Translations under genes and position numbers: made by a program
Assembly: GCF_022376445.1 (NCBI RefSeq)
Contig: NW_025954964.1
Span: 1-64,000 of the forward strand
Reading direction: 5' to 3'
Length of the DNA: 64,000 nt
Origin: Fomitopsis serialis
Taxonomy: Eukaryota > Basidiomycota > Agaricomycetes > Polyporales > Fomitopsidaceae
Part shown: positions 48,194 through 61,079 of the stretch, in pieces
How positions within the stretch are numbered: the stretch's first letter is position 1
Layout: every line of letters begins with the position of its first letter
The notes under the pieces: model-generated
The model's database searches: none
The model's input: only the letters and a program-made list of their open reading frames with translations
Told to the model about the DNA's origin: nothing

Positions 48194-49922
48194 ATGCCGG
48201 AGTCCTCTTCGTCTTATGAACCAGTCCCTTCTACACCTCTAGAAAGTCCAGTCGCCAGGGCACCGTCTCATCTCCGAACGATCCGGAGGACCCTATTGTT
48301 CGCAGCCACTGCTGTGGTCGTTCTTTTGGCTGTGTTGAAAGCGAACGAGTGGACGAACCGTTTGGGAGAGTTACAAGCGCCGCCAGGGACAGACACCGAC
48401 GCAGAAGTCGGATTGCCCGCAGAGGACACGGAGAACACAACCGTACCAGACATGCCTGAGCACGGAAAGTACAGCGTGGGATAGTGTGTACAAGACTTCC
48501 TGCCATGAATTAGCCCGACTAACCACCGTACCTCCGCCAGCTTTGTGAATTGGTGGGTAAACTCCGTGAGTCCGTGACAAGTGACTGAGAGTAGTGCAGG
48601 GGAATCTATGGGAGAAAGTATCCGCCCACTCTGATCCCTGCTCAGGATTTAACGTGAGTTTGTGCCGAGCATGCTGAACTGCGTCTCATGCGCAATCAGC
48701 CACATACTCTACGCCTTTGCAAACATCAAAGCCGACACAGGCGAAGTCTTCCTGTCCGACACATGGGCAGACCAAGAGATCCATTACCCGGGTGATTCCT
48801 GGAACGACGTCGGAACCAATCTCTACGGCAATTTCAAAGCTCTGTACAAGTTGAAGAAGCAGCACCGACACCTCAAGGTCATCCTTTCCATCGGCGGTTG
48901 GACGTACTCGCCAACGTTCCATCCCGTCGTCGTCTCCCCGCCTCTCCGATCAAAGTTCGTAGCGTCAGCTATACGACTCCTTGAGGACAATGCCCTGGAC
49001 GGTCTGGATGTCGACTATGAGTATCCTCAGAACGATGCGCAGGCCCGAGGCTATGTGGAGCTTCTCAGGGAGCTTAGGGCTGGGCTAGACGCTCATGCCG
49101 CACGTAAAGGTGCCAATAACAGATTCCTCCTGACGGTAAGTTTAGCGTATCCGTAGTCAAGCGTGTCTTCGAGCCTACTGACTACCTATGAAGATCGCAG
49201 CGCCTTGTGGGCCCGATAACTACCAGAAGCTACACGTTCGCGAAATGGATCAAGTCCTTGATTTCTGGAATATGATGGCTTACGACTTTTGTGAGCATGT
49301 TTCACGGATCTAAGACAACCTATCACCGATATGGCCGGTAATCTGCGCAGCTGGGTCGTGGGACCAGATAGCCAACCACCAGGCGAACCTCTTCGGAGGA
49401 CCCATCAGTGCTTCGCAGGCCGTGCAGTGGTATGTCAACCAAGGCGTGCCCCGCAGCAAAATCATCGTCGGCATTCCCCTCTATGGGCGAAGCTTCATGA
49501 ACACGGAAGGCCCTGGTAAGCCCTTCCAAGGCATAGGTCAGGGCAGCTGGGAACAAGGGGTCTACGACTATCGCGCACTTCCCCCGCCCGGCTCGTATCT
49601 CCTTCGTGACCAAGAGCTCGCCGCTAGCTGGTCGTACAATTACCAGACCAAAGAGATGATCAGCTTTGACTCCGAAGAGGTCGGAAGGCTGAAGGGCGAG
49701 TGGATCGCCCGGGAAGGCCTGGGCGGGAGCATGTTCTGGGAGCTGAGCGGTGACAAGGGGACGCCGCGAGACGGCATGGAAGGTGGTCCTGGGAAGGACC
49801 CGCAGCCTGGCCGGAGTCTGGTCGCTGTCGTGAAGGAGGCGATGGGGGCGTTAGACCAGAGCCCGAACTGGCTGGCGTACGAGGGAAGCAAGTACGACAA
49901 TATCCGCAATGGCACCGCATGA
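48194..49922 (+). CDS. GH18 chitinase with an N-terminal membrane anchor
   Basis: Exons 48194-48483, 48541-48552 (12 nt), 48600-48653 and 48700-49135, then exons from about 49196 and 49352 to 49922; all phases agree. The N-terminus is cytosolic (MPESSSSYEPVPSTPLESPV), followed by one hydrophobic helix (TLLFAATAVVVLLAVL), so the enzyme is a type II membrane protein rather than freely secreted. The catalytic domain reads YFVNWGIYGRKYPP, HILYAFANIK, KVILSIGGWTYSPTF and DGLDVDYEYP, the last being the DxxDxDxE signature whose Glu is the acid catalyst. MMAYDF, VPRSKIIVGIPLYGRSF and GGSMFWELSGDKG complete the barrel. This group cleaves chitin in the fungus's own wall during growth or autolysis, or foreign chitin. 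The 5' splice site after YSVG is inferred from frame continuity. Confidence 0.9.
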
Positions 49923-51824
49923 TGCGTGCACAGTCCGACCGTTGCTGTCATGTAGGATTAGAGGGCCCTTGGACCATATCGTACCACGTTAACTACTTAA
50001 TTTGTATGTTCGCCTCCAACGAAACGGAGATGGTGGTGGAAGCTGACGACGACGTTGAATGCGGTTACCTCACGCTGCGATGGCCGGGTTATTGGGCCCC
50101 TTCCCTTCTACGATACCTGCCAAATGCAGAGCATACGCTTCGGTAAAAGCCGAGATTGCGATCTGCGGTAACTTGCTGGCGACTCGGGAGCGAACTCAGC
50201 GCAGCTCATTCAGTGATATTCACGTCGACTCTCCTAAGGGCATGATGCCGTCATACTACCGACCCTATCTGCTTATTCTATGATTTCACCAAAGAGAACT
50301 CCGGCTCCCACAACTCGCGCCCACAGACCCTGCCTTAGACCTAGGCGCGACCGTTCAGTGGGCCCTGTCCGACTACATATTGGGCCAACAACACGTACAT
50401 GACACGGTCTCCGACCCTTGATACACGAAGCACAGACTCTGGGGCTCGACCTCCCTGGAAGTAGGAGAGCCTGAGGCACAGAACACTATCGCAAAGCCAA
50501 TCCTGCATGCTCCTGCCATTGTCGGTAAGAGGCCGTTGGCGCCTGCGGCGTCTGCACAAACGAGGTTGTGGTTCCCTGTCGTTAAATACGCCGCAATCAT
50601 CGACGCCTCACTGCGCGACTCGGATGCTGTCTGCCAGCTTTTTGAGGGCCGCGATCCAGCGACTCAATGGGTGCAAGTTGTGGCGGCCACGCTCTCTGCA
50701 ATGGGGACGTTCAAATCGTGCAGTCAATGAATGAGGGCGCTCGGAGTACGAGCATTGGAAATGGCTCAATGACCTAATTCGCGCCGCAAGAAGGGATTGC
50801 TTTCCGAGATCTCATATGAATTACGCCCTGAGAAATGAACGGGTTTGACTTTAGACTTGGGTTCGATCATGAATACAACAGTATCGCGGAGAGCACACGG
50901 AACCGCCGGTCGATTGTACGTCGCCTTCGACTGCAGAACCACCGTATATCCGCAGTCCGCGAGGCATGCCCCACATGCCTGCATACTGCCGTCCCTGGGT
51001 TGTCAGGAGAAACCTCTGCTACTTCGGGATCCTTGGCACAACGTGTCTTGGGTGTGCAGGGCGTACGAGTTGCACACCGGCTTCGTGACGCCCGTCCTGA
51101 GAGCGTTGTGCCACATTGGCAAGACACGGTGAGTGTCAACGCCGGTGATCGCAGGTACATGTGTTTGCTGCGTTTGCTGGCGGTCAACCTCTTTGATCAT
51201 CAAGTTCCGCCACCGCACCGTGTCCGCTTGTTTGCAACCAGCGACTGCGACTCCCGCAGATCCTTCTTTCATACACGATCTTCGAACCTATTGGTGGCTT
51301 CCGTGATCGTCCGACGGCATATTTCTCTCAGCAGCGAGTCTGTTTCGCAAGAGGATAGGCATATACGACAGTGTGCAGATCATCCGTCGGTCAGCTGTTG
51401 CTCCGTGTAGTCTATTTTGGTGCGCCTTGCTGACTCGAATGCTATGCCCCAGGTGTTACGTTACTTAGCGTGTAGACCGCTCGTTCATCAACTTGTGCGA
51501 TCTGCAAACTGAGTACGAGTGGTCCCAGCCACCAGGTATCGACGTGCCTGGGGCCATGATCGGTGTGGTTTACATGCGTTGATCGCTGACGAAGGTTCTG
51601 ATGCTCGATCTAACAACAAAGGCATAATGTATTCCCGCTGGTGTTGGCAAGAAGTTACAAGATACACATAGATACTCAGATCGTATATAGGTATCGACCG
51701 GATACGGGGTGAGCGTTCCAGGAGTGAGGATTAGTTGTACAACGGGTTAGTGAGGGTATGCTGATGAACTCGTGGCGGAGTCGTGGCGAATGAAGTCCAA
51801 GATAGTACAGCTGTGATCGAGCGA
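49923..51824. other. Intergenic DNA between the chitinase and the kinase
   Basis: About 1.9 kb without a recognised gene. Plus-strand open segments exist around 50520-50730 and 50835-51410 but show no known family residues, and I could not connect them through splice sites. One or more small fungus-specific genes cannot be excluded. Confidence 0.4.
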
Positions 51825-54800
51825 TTACATAGAGATTGCTCTTCCTTTGCCAATGTCCCGATCCTCTCGCACCGTTGAGCGGCCACGCTCGGTCTCCTCA
51901 TGCCCATATGTGTCAGGCTCCGGGTCAAAGGCCTTGTCGGCTCTTACATAACTGATCACCCGGGGACTCTTGTGCGTGAACCCAGCGAAAGCCAGAGCTT
52001 TCCGGACCTCGAGAATCTCTTGACCGTGTACCCTGTCCCGGAGTAACGGGTCACGCGTGGCATCCGCAGCTGCACCATTCGCCGGCGCGAGAGGCTGTAC
52101 AGCAGCTAGTGAGCTTTATGTCATAAAACATATGCTGTAGACTGCCTCACCTCGGGCGGGATGTCGTCGTCGAAGTGACGTGTATCTTCCGGATGACGGA
52201 GCTCAGGGCGATATGGAGCAGGATACCGATGCATGTTGTCCCAATCAATGCCACGGAACCATGGGTGGGCCTGACGGGTAGCGATACAGTAGTCAGCATT
52301 TTGTAAAGCAGCATTCTGGGCGTAGTCATATACCTTGATTAGGTGTGCGCCGTCGACACTGCCCGCAGCGCCAGCGATCGAGATGAAACCACTCCTCCTC
52401 GCTTGCACTATCATCGAGTTCGGCCTACTAACTGATGACGAGGCCTGTGATCCGAGACGGTCCTCTGGCTCGCACAGGAGCTGCTCCATCAGGCTAACGC
52501 CTTCATGGGACACGCGAGGCCGCGAGGGGAAGCGAAGAGATTGTTTCCAATTCAAAATCTTCTGCCGTGTGACGTGTCGCTGAGGGGCGTAAAATTCTGT
52601 CAGCCAGTCTGTGGGGGGGAAGGAGAACAAAGCCGCGCATCAATTGCAGCCACGTCAGACTGACCGAGTTGCTGACGAACGGGGGGAACCTGAACAGGAC
52701 AAATTGTTGGTTAAAGTTGATACGGATGCCGAGGAAGGGCTCACCCATAGAGACACTCGAACATTATCACCCCCAGGCTCCACCAATCGCACGAATAGGT
52801 ATATCCATGACCCCTAATCACCTCCGGCGACACTGACAACGGAGAACGCTCGACGTCAGAGCTGCCTGTGGCGCAATTGAGAGGAAATGCGTACTGTACG
52901 AATTTGTGCCGCACCTATCACGATACGTTCCTTAGTCTGACTCGATGTGCATTTGATATGAGTCGAAACTTACACGGAATATGCCAGCTGCGGGTGCAGT
53001 GTGTTTAGAATTCAGACTACCCCGGAAACTGCGGCACTGCATCGTGGACGCGCACCTTCCTCCTGTTTCGCTCCCTCCAGGTAAAAATGCCACCCTGGCC
53101 ATCACCGCCGCCCATGAGCCGCTCGACTTCCTTGCGGTCAAGGCGCTTCGTTCGCGTGCCGTCAGAGGGACCGAAGTTGTCCTCGAGGTCTATTCCATGC
53201 TTGTGTAGCAAGTGGAGACGCTGCTGTTCGTAGTCTGTGGGAGGAGCGGATTAGGGAACTGCTGAGGCGTAGCGCACGAGAGGTGTGCTACTGACACGAG
53301 GTATCATGCGCCCAGTGGAGATCCGTGCTGGTGTGATGCAAGAATATCAGCAGGGTGAGGTGCAGCACGCGGCTGACAACTAGCAAAATAGGAGCGTAGC
53401 CACTCACGCAAGGCCGAAGTCGCTGAGTTTAATATGCCCTTGAGGGTCGAAGAGAAAATTCTAGTGAAGATAGAGGTCGGTCGGCGATGCCGAAATGAAG
53501 GGGGGAACAGCTCCGTCAGTGTGCCTTCGCGACAATGTTTTCTGGGCGCTTACGTCGGGCTTTATGTCTCGGTGAATAAAGCCATGCTTGTGACAGGACT
53601 CGATGGCCAGAACCATCTGTGGCGAACAACAGATGAGGCCATGCGATATGCCGTAAATCAAGCGATTAGTGTGGTCGACTGGTGAGGAAATGCCGGCGGG
53701 ACAATGCAATGGAATAGAAGCGTACCTCGGCCACGTAGAACCGGGTGAAGTCTTCCTCGAATACGTCTCTTTCGATCAGCAGATTTAGAAGGTCTCCTCC
53801 GCCCATGTACTCGAGAACCTATCGATATGAAATCGGAATGAAATCAGCAGTCACACATCTGTCATATCCCACTCATCATTAACTGCGCCAATGACTCACC
53901 AGATAGAGGTGGTCGCGATCTTGGAAGCTGTAGTGCAGTCTGACGATCCAGTCTGCGCCTCCAGGAGAGTTTACCAGGGAAGCGGACTTTAGGAGGTCTC
54001 GTTCCGCGCGAACGTGGCCTTCCTGGCCCTTACGCAGCATGTCGGTCTTCCGTAGCTGAGGGGCGAACGGTTAGTAATGCCTGGGCATTAATGTGCGGAG
54101 AAAGAGATGATGGCCGTGATCACCTGCTTCATTGCGAATAGCTGCCCCGTCGAACGTTCCCGGACTAAGGAAACCACTCCGAAGGCGCCTGGGGGATCAA
54201 AATGTCCAGTCTCTAGCCATCTATGGAGAGATGATGAATGGGATTACCGTGTCCTATTGTCTTCAGCTTGACAAAGGCACTGACATCTACTTTCCGGCGC
54301 CGGTCCCGTAAATAATCGGTCTCGTTTTGGCGCCAGCGGCTCCTTAGATATTCCTTTTGGGCCTCGTTCATTTGCATATTCATCATGTCTTTCTCCATAG
54401 CTATCCTGCGCTGCTCGCGAGATGGTGGGTGGCGTAGCAAAGGGAAGTACAGGTTCTCGAAGTAGATCTTGGCAGAGACCGCTTTCTCCAGGGTTGCGAG
54501 GGATGGGACGATGGGTTTTCGGACCGGCGCCTGAGGTACGTCCGGAAGTTCCTTGTCTGGGTCTGACGCGTGGTCATCTTCCTGCTCGTGCTCAGGATGT
54601 GCGGGAAGACCGGCGGTCCATCGGATGGTGGAATTTCCGCCTTGTCCGACCGTCTGGTAGGGTGATATGGACGATGGGAGGCCCGAGGGCACAACAGGGG
54701 ACAAGGAAACATTCTCACGAGCCGCAGTGGTGAGTGTGGAGGACGTTGTAGTGCTAATGCCGTTCACGACGCGAAGCGGAGGCGGATCACCTGCACCTTG

Positions 54801-55571
54801 TCTTATCATACTGCTTTGCGAGGGCTTCAATCCGTTGACGACTTCGTTGACCGCGCGAGCCTGGTTAAGCTGTCGAAGGCGATCTTTAATTGGATCCGCC
54901 CACAGCGGGTCTAGATAAACAGGGTTGGATAAGCTAATGTTGCAACCGACGTGCAAAACACCAAGCCTAACCTCCAAGCTTGCCTTGCCCTTCGGGACCC
55001 CACCTCGTCAAGAGTGCTTCAGCTTGCTCCGCGTCCGAAGCATGTACTAAGTGGCTACATTTGCAGACATTGAGACGCAGGCAGAGGGGAGAGATGACCG
55101 GTACATACACAAAGCCAACGGGCTTGGATACCATGTCCTTGCTGATCTTTCGCCCTCTCAAATTCCTGGTCGGGCTCGTGGGGCTCATGGGCACGGGCGA
55201 GCTTGATCCCTCCACCGGTTTGCGAGTGGGTTCAGCTTCCTTCGACGCTATCTCTTCGTACCTAGGACCCGCGATTGGCTCTTGCTCGTCCGCCATAACA
55301 TACGCGACGGTGTGGTAGGGATCATGGAGAGAAGGTCGTAGAACCCCTTGTGAAGCAATGTTCCACCACGCAGCATGCTGGGTTGCTCATCTGGGTACGG
55401 CACGCTTTGCGGCAAGAAATGAGGATAGGGGTATGGCGCACTGTATGGATTTCCATACGAATAGATGTCCATCGCTCCGGGACTTGGAGAAGCCTCGCGG
55501 TGCGTGGTGTAGTACGCGTTTCCGGGCGGCCCTGGGGGAACTGGCAGGGCACGGCGCGGCGGGGTGGCCAT
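51825..55571 (-). CDS. NDR/LATS-type AGC protein kinase
   Basis: Some fifteen exons. The N-terminus is Pro/Tyr-rich (MATPPRRALPVPPGPPG). Conserved segments: KISKDMVSKPVGF, HLVHASDAEQAEALLTRWGP, DPIKDRLRQLNQA, and the MOB-binding-type helix REQRRIAMEKDMMNMQMNEA followed by QKEYLRSRWRQNETDYLRDR. The kinase domain: VKLKTIGHGAFGVVSLVRER (Gly-rich loop), FAMKQLRKTDMLRK (catalytic Lys), HLYLVLEYMGGGDLLNLLIE, HGFIHRDIKPDNFLFD, IKLSDFGLATDLHWAHDTS, then a long insert (KHGIDLEDNFGPSDGTRTKR), CGTNSYMSPEVIRGHGYTYS, CDWWSLG and ILNWKQSLRFPS. The C-terminal extension carries the hydrophobic motif FAGFTHKSP and ends GRAISM at 51825. Such kinases control polar growth and cytokinesis with MOB partners. One base seems missing near 55283, in the N-terminal part; the kinase domain is clean. 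Confidence 0.9.
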
Positions 55572-57051
55572 TGCGCTCGCTGGTGCGTTCGCTGAGCAGG
55601 GCTCGCGGTCGAAGCGGATTAGGCTCGGAGTGTATGATCGACTTCTCGAGCATCATCGCTCTATCGCCCGGATGTAGCAACACGGGGACACGATCACGTG
55701 GCACAGGTACAACACCTCGCAACCACGTACCCGGGTCACGCATGCCTTTCGCGGCATCCGCGTTGTACTGGCGAGTTTCACTGTTGTTGTCTGTGCTTGC
55801 CCTCATACAGCTTTCGGGACACCTTGACGTTCGGCGCTGTCCCAGGCCGCGTGGTGGAGATCCTCAACTCAGATCGCCGCGCGTCAGACAACCGGTCCTT
55901 TAGGAGCTACGATAAATATTCGTGAGTTTAGCTTCCCACTGGCAGGCAGCAGGCAGCAGGCCCGGGGTGAATGATTTGAGAACGCTAATCAATGCACAGT
56001 CACTTATCAGAAGCTCTTGTGCCGTGACGTGAACTCAAACGGCAGTTTCCCCTCACCAGAACCGAGGATAATAGTCCGATCAGATCCAGTCGTCCATCGT
56101 ACACGCAGATTCTGGTCTTTTCCACTCGAAGCCAGACATGTACAACCTATTGCATGGCCGCCATTATCGGTCCTGTTTGCGCGCTCATTCGCATGCAGAC
56201 GTGACAATGTGATCCGAATCACGATACTCCGGGAGTCCCGCGACGAGTATTAATTTCGGGTGAACCTCCGGCCGCGAAGAGACTCGTCCTCCGTCTCCGA
56301 GAGATCGTACAGATGGATGGACCCGGAGGAAGCAATCCATGTGTCTCGGCGGCGGGAGCATCTGTGGAAATCACACGTTGAACACGTCCAGATGGCATGT
56401 GGGCACGAGGCGATATCGTGCCAGTGGACCCTTCGGGGGCCTCAGTGCTGTCGCGTTCCTCTGGCAAACACCAGCATCGCCATCAAAACGCGCACGCAAA
56501 CACGACCTAGCTTTCTCTACCTAACTGTGATGTTTGCATCCGACTGCCGCCCTGGAACCGAGCTTCACCAAGCCCTGTCCAGCCCCTCCGCATTTTCGTC
56601 CCCAATTGTCAACTGAACAGACACCGCCTCTCGAGACGGTCGGCAGGCGGCTTCTAAGGTACTCTAAATATCCAGATATACCCTGGAACAGCAAGCTGCC
56701 TGTCTTTGCCCGTTGCCCTAGACTTCACACCCGACGCGTGTCTGTTGCAACTCGCATCCTCGTATCCGCGCGTTGACGTGCTCCAGTCGTTAGACATACC
56801 GATCTCTACCTCACATCATTCTCGTTGACCCTCACTGCCGGCATCCACCTGCTGTTCCAGCACGGCCATGCGTAGGTCGCCCCATGCCCCGGCCTCCTCC
56901 GAGTACTTAATCGCGGAGAACACAACACGGATTTCCGACGATTATATTCAAGTCTCGCTGAAAGTGGCGATGTCGAACCCGGGAGACGACCACTTCTCCT
57001 TCGGCTGCTTCTCGAGAACGCCGCGGCCTAGCACACCTAGCGGAGGGGCCA
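55572..57051. other. Divergent upstream region of the kinase and homeodomain genes
   Basis: The two genes point away from each other. Open segments at 55698-55925 and 56260-56776 show no family residues. A long 5' leader with small introns is possible for either gene. Confidence 0.5.
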
Positions 57052-58250
57052 ATGCTCAGCGTCGAGGACGCTTCCCTGGTGGGCGAAGTGTACTACCTCC
57101 TCTTCATCTACCGTTTCGAGCCTCACGTTCTCCAGGTCCGTTCTTTTCCAACAACAATCATGTATGAACGAATGCTCAACTTATGGTTTGCATTAGTTCC
57201 TGACCCTTCATTTCAATTTGCACAGCAAGATCAGACTCGCAATGATTATGGCGTACCAGCCTATGGCCAGCAGGGCTGGTCAATCAACCCACGTGAGTTT
57301 CATAGACGTCCGCTTCTACCGTGCAAACGTAATTGACCGATCTTCTATAGAAGCAGGATATCAACAGCAAACACAGTACCCACCTAATGACCCTAGATAC
57401 TCCGCCCAGTTCGCTCCTTACCCTGGTCGTCCATCATCGTCCATGCTCCCAGAACAACATGACTCGCGTACACTCCCTCCGCTGAATATGCAACCTGGGC
57501 AGCCTCATCCTGGTGCGTCTAGCACCTTTATGCCAGGGACTAGTATCCGATCACCTACCGCCGGCTATCCCTCAGGGTATGCGTCTTACCCCGAAGGGCA
57601 TCAGCCTCCGAGTCACGGTTCGTTCTATGCACCCCAGCCCCCCGATCCGCGCAATCTCCCCCCTCCAATCCCATCGACAATGGGCTATGACCCTGCGGCT
57701 GGCATGTTGCCTCGACGCTCATCGATGTCCGTCGACCGTACCGCATCGACACGGCTCTCCGTTCACGGTACATCACCGTATCCGCGAATCCCCCGATGGG
57801 AGGTCCCGTCTCATATACTCCTGAGCCCCCGGCCCAGGAGCCAGCTATCAAGAAGAAGCGCAAACGGGCCGATGCAGAACAGCTCAAGGTCCTCAACGAG
57901 ACGTAAACCGTACGGCATTCCCGTCGACAGAGGAGAGGGCCGAGCTGGCCAAGAGGTTGAACATGTCTGCCCGGAGTGTGCAGATATGGTGAGTGGCAGC
58001 TTCTCTTTACGCAAAGGCCTACTCATTGAGACGCCGCCCATGTCACAGGTTCCAGAACAAACGCCAGGCAATGCGGCAGAGCTCCCGTCAAGCCGCCGCA
58101 GCCGGAGCACCAACGACGAGCGAGCCTTACCCTACGTCGTCGCACGCCCCTAGCGTCTCGTCCCCCGGATCATATGGGGCGCATCCTTCTGTACAGCCAT
58201 ACGGAGGGGCGCGTCCTGGAGAGCTACCGCACCCGACGGTTGCTCGTTGA
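57052..58250 (+). CDS. Homeodomain transcription factor
   Basis: The start is uncertain: a Met at 57052 opens a frame that splices (intron about 57135-57227) into QDQTRNDYGVPAYGQQGW. Next come a Tyr/Pro/Gln-rich region (AGYQQQTQYPPNDPRYSAQF, YAPQPPDPRNLPPP) and the homeodomain at about 57848-58060: KKKRKRADAEQLKVLNET, NRTAFPSTEERAELAKRLNM, then SARSVQIWFQNKRQAMR. Helix 3 has the invariant W-F-x-N-x-R, and an intron interrupts it between W and F. The end is Ser/Pro-rich (AGAPTTSEPYPTSSHAP). The frame loses one base near 57785 and one more near 57912, where the expected Tyr codon reads ta and creates a stop inside the homeodomain. Schizophyllum Hom1/Hom2-type factors of fruiting are a possible relation; I cannot say which. 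Confidence 0.75.
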
Positions 58251-61079
58251 TCCCTTCCCCCACGCCATCCATGCATCATCGAGACGACCAGAAGGATCCG
58301 CGCCGTTTCCCAGGTCGCGGGCCTATGTGATCTCGAACGCAAGACGTCAATCCGCTGTTAAAATTTCAGCCATCTGTCTGCCCACTCATTCCTAACGTCG
58401 CTCATTCGCCCACTTACTCAATGGTTCACGTAACACTATTTAGGGGACAGTCAAGGACGCTGCAGCCGTCTTTATCGATTAGTTATATACATTATCATTT
58501 CATCTATATACGTACGCATTGCTCTCCTCGCCGCACTAGCTCTCCCTCCCACTCCGATGATCGTATTATGCCAATGGACATCCAGCATCGCTCTCGCTCT
58601 CGCTCGCATTGACACTCCTACTTATGTATTCTTATGGGTTATGTTATTAGGTTGTATATAGTAGATCTACCTTCCGCTCCAACTACTAGCATATTCTTAG
58701 TCCTTTATTCAGTATTGCTCGCGACGTCCTCCTGTCAAACCATCCGATAGCCCTGGATGCGCATTGGCTGCATAACACAATGACTCGCACTCGGGGCGGC
58801 TGGCGGTCCGACGACCTCACCAGCATCACTTCTTCATACCTAGGACGTATGTCAGATGTGTCGTCCAGCTTGATCTGGTCTAGTGCGTGACAAACCATGT
58901 ACGTGATTACACTGTCAAGCTGCACGATCGACGGGGTCTAAGATAGTACGGTGTGAAAGATAAGTACCGCACACCACAACTCCGAGCAGCAAGGAGGCAT
59001 GGCAATCTCTTAGCTATGCCTCCTGAGCCTCTTCACGGCGGCAGGGCCTAGAAGCCGCGAGCCACAATAAGACAAGGTTAGAACCGGCGATTGACGAAGC
59101 TGAGAACACTGGGTAGTAGGCATGCCACACCCGCCACTATCTATAGCACGTTCAATTCCATGATGAGTCGCTCCTCCGCTCTCGTCACCGGAGCACTGGT
59201 GTTCACAAATGAGTACCAACCGTCGCATGTAGTAGGAAGCCGCAGAAGCGCACCAGAAAGCAAACGATCAGGCAGTGGTGCCGCGGCGGCTGAGCTCTCC
59301 ACTATACTGCATGCATGTTCTTGAGGGATACGACTGTACTCCAAGAGCGAGTCAGTGTGGTGCGTGTAGGGCAGTCGTATGCTCGTCGATTCAATCGCAG
59401 TCACCCCCTGTCTTGGATCTGTCTCGGGAGTCTGGGCACGCGAACAATTAATGATGGAGCATCCTCGCCGCCGCAACAAGTAAATGCAGCTCGCGTGCGA
59501 AAAACGTCGATGCGTGAGCATCAGGCGGCGTGCATCCAGACACTCTTGCGTGGTGACTTTCCCACTCCTCAGAGGAGATGGGAAAGAAAAACGACCTGTG
59601 GAAGTCTCGCGAAGGGGAGAACATGGAGCCCAACTCTACTGCTAGGCATCATGTTGCCTGAAGTAGCGTTTGTCCGAGACAAAGTGTCTCACATTAAACG
59701 AAAGTATATCTGATCCTACGCATCACACGCAGTGGTCAGGCACCCATGCGTACGGAGGGAAGTCGAAGAAGGGGGATGTACAGCACTTAGCTTATTGGGT
59801 GCCATATTCATCCCGTCCTACAAGGCAAAGGTCCACTGGTCTCGACCGAGAATGGCCTCCGAACCCGAGATGACGATGCTGGAGCCTCAGACCAACCCGC
59901 ACGGAAGCGCGGGAAGAATGGAAGTGATCGATACGGACGCAGGAGGTGATGAGCACTGGTTGCACTGCGGCCTTGCGACTCAGTTATCACCTCATCTGGG
60001 CAAAGCGAGAGCGAGGAACAGACCGTACGTCTTCATATAGCAATTCTTGAAAGATGCACGCGCGCAGTTGGTATAGAAGCATCACGGTGGTCGTGTATGA
60101 GGTCGAGAGAAGCACAAACTTTAAGTATTCGGTCGGAAGTATTGGATCGAGCACAGGAACGTTGGCGTGCCGCTGATGAAGAGATAGTGTCGACGGTCCT
60201 TCTTTAGTGCAAGTGGGCGGTGTCATCTGCGGCTGCTCGAGAAAGGAAACCCGCGACCTGCAATGTAGTCAGTGAGCTTACCCCACGAATATACTGCTTG
60301 CCTCCATTGTGCGCTCAGAGTGAAGGGTTCTGGGCCTTCTGGCGGTGGTCCGGGGCCAATGTCTCCTTGAAGTGCGGTCGTGACATGTACAAATATAAAT
60401 GAATGACCCCTGCCAGTACGGTTCTTCAGGTAGCATCTTACCGGCACTCTAAAAATATTCAGCCATCTGAGAAACACATCTACAGTATTCTGTGCTCATA
60501 CCATTGAGACACTGAAACTCTGTACATCATGTTGACATTCTTCTGCACAGGCCGGACCGCCGCCATGATCGAAGGCCCTCGAGTCTGTTCACCAGAACAT
60601 CCAAGAGCTTGAGCAATACCCGCGCGGCGCCGCTGTGCGCTATCCTTCACGCCTAGTAAATCACAAGTTGAGATTGGTCGCTGCGCCGAACACGAACTTC
60701 AGATTCTCAGAAGGTCAACGTTTCAACGCCGAACGGATTCCGAGTAAGCGCCCGAGGCCGTTCAACGATCGGGCCATCACATGACTTGCTCAGTTGCTGT
60801 GCCGCGCGATGTCCTGATACGGCAAGTGCCAAATTTTCTTGACCCGGGGCACGGAGTCGTCTCACAGCTTCTGCATCTGAGCGTGCACATCGCACCTCCT
60901 CCGCACCCTGCTTGTGGCCTTCATATCGTCGAGGAGCTACGCGCGGAGCAGCCAACAGGCTCTACACTTGCTCTTACGATATCCTGGGATCCCAGCAACC
61001 ACACCACATCTCATTGGATTCTACATAGACATCTGGGTTTTTTTTTGCTGCGTACTAATCGGATATCCTCGCTGTTAAG
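58251..61079. other. Long gene-poor stretch before eEF3
   Basis: About 2.8 kb with only short, overlapping chance frames on both strands. The final part, with pyrimidine-rich tracts before 61080, is the eEF3 promoter and leader. No repeat, RNA gene or mobile element was noticed. Confidence 0.5.

Noticed and set aside
50835..51410. Plus-strand frame of 191 codons as a gene
   Set aside because: No recognisable domain or splice context, and Arg-rich composition typical of a chance frame in GC-rich DNA; kept only as part of an unassigned stretch.
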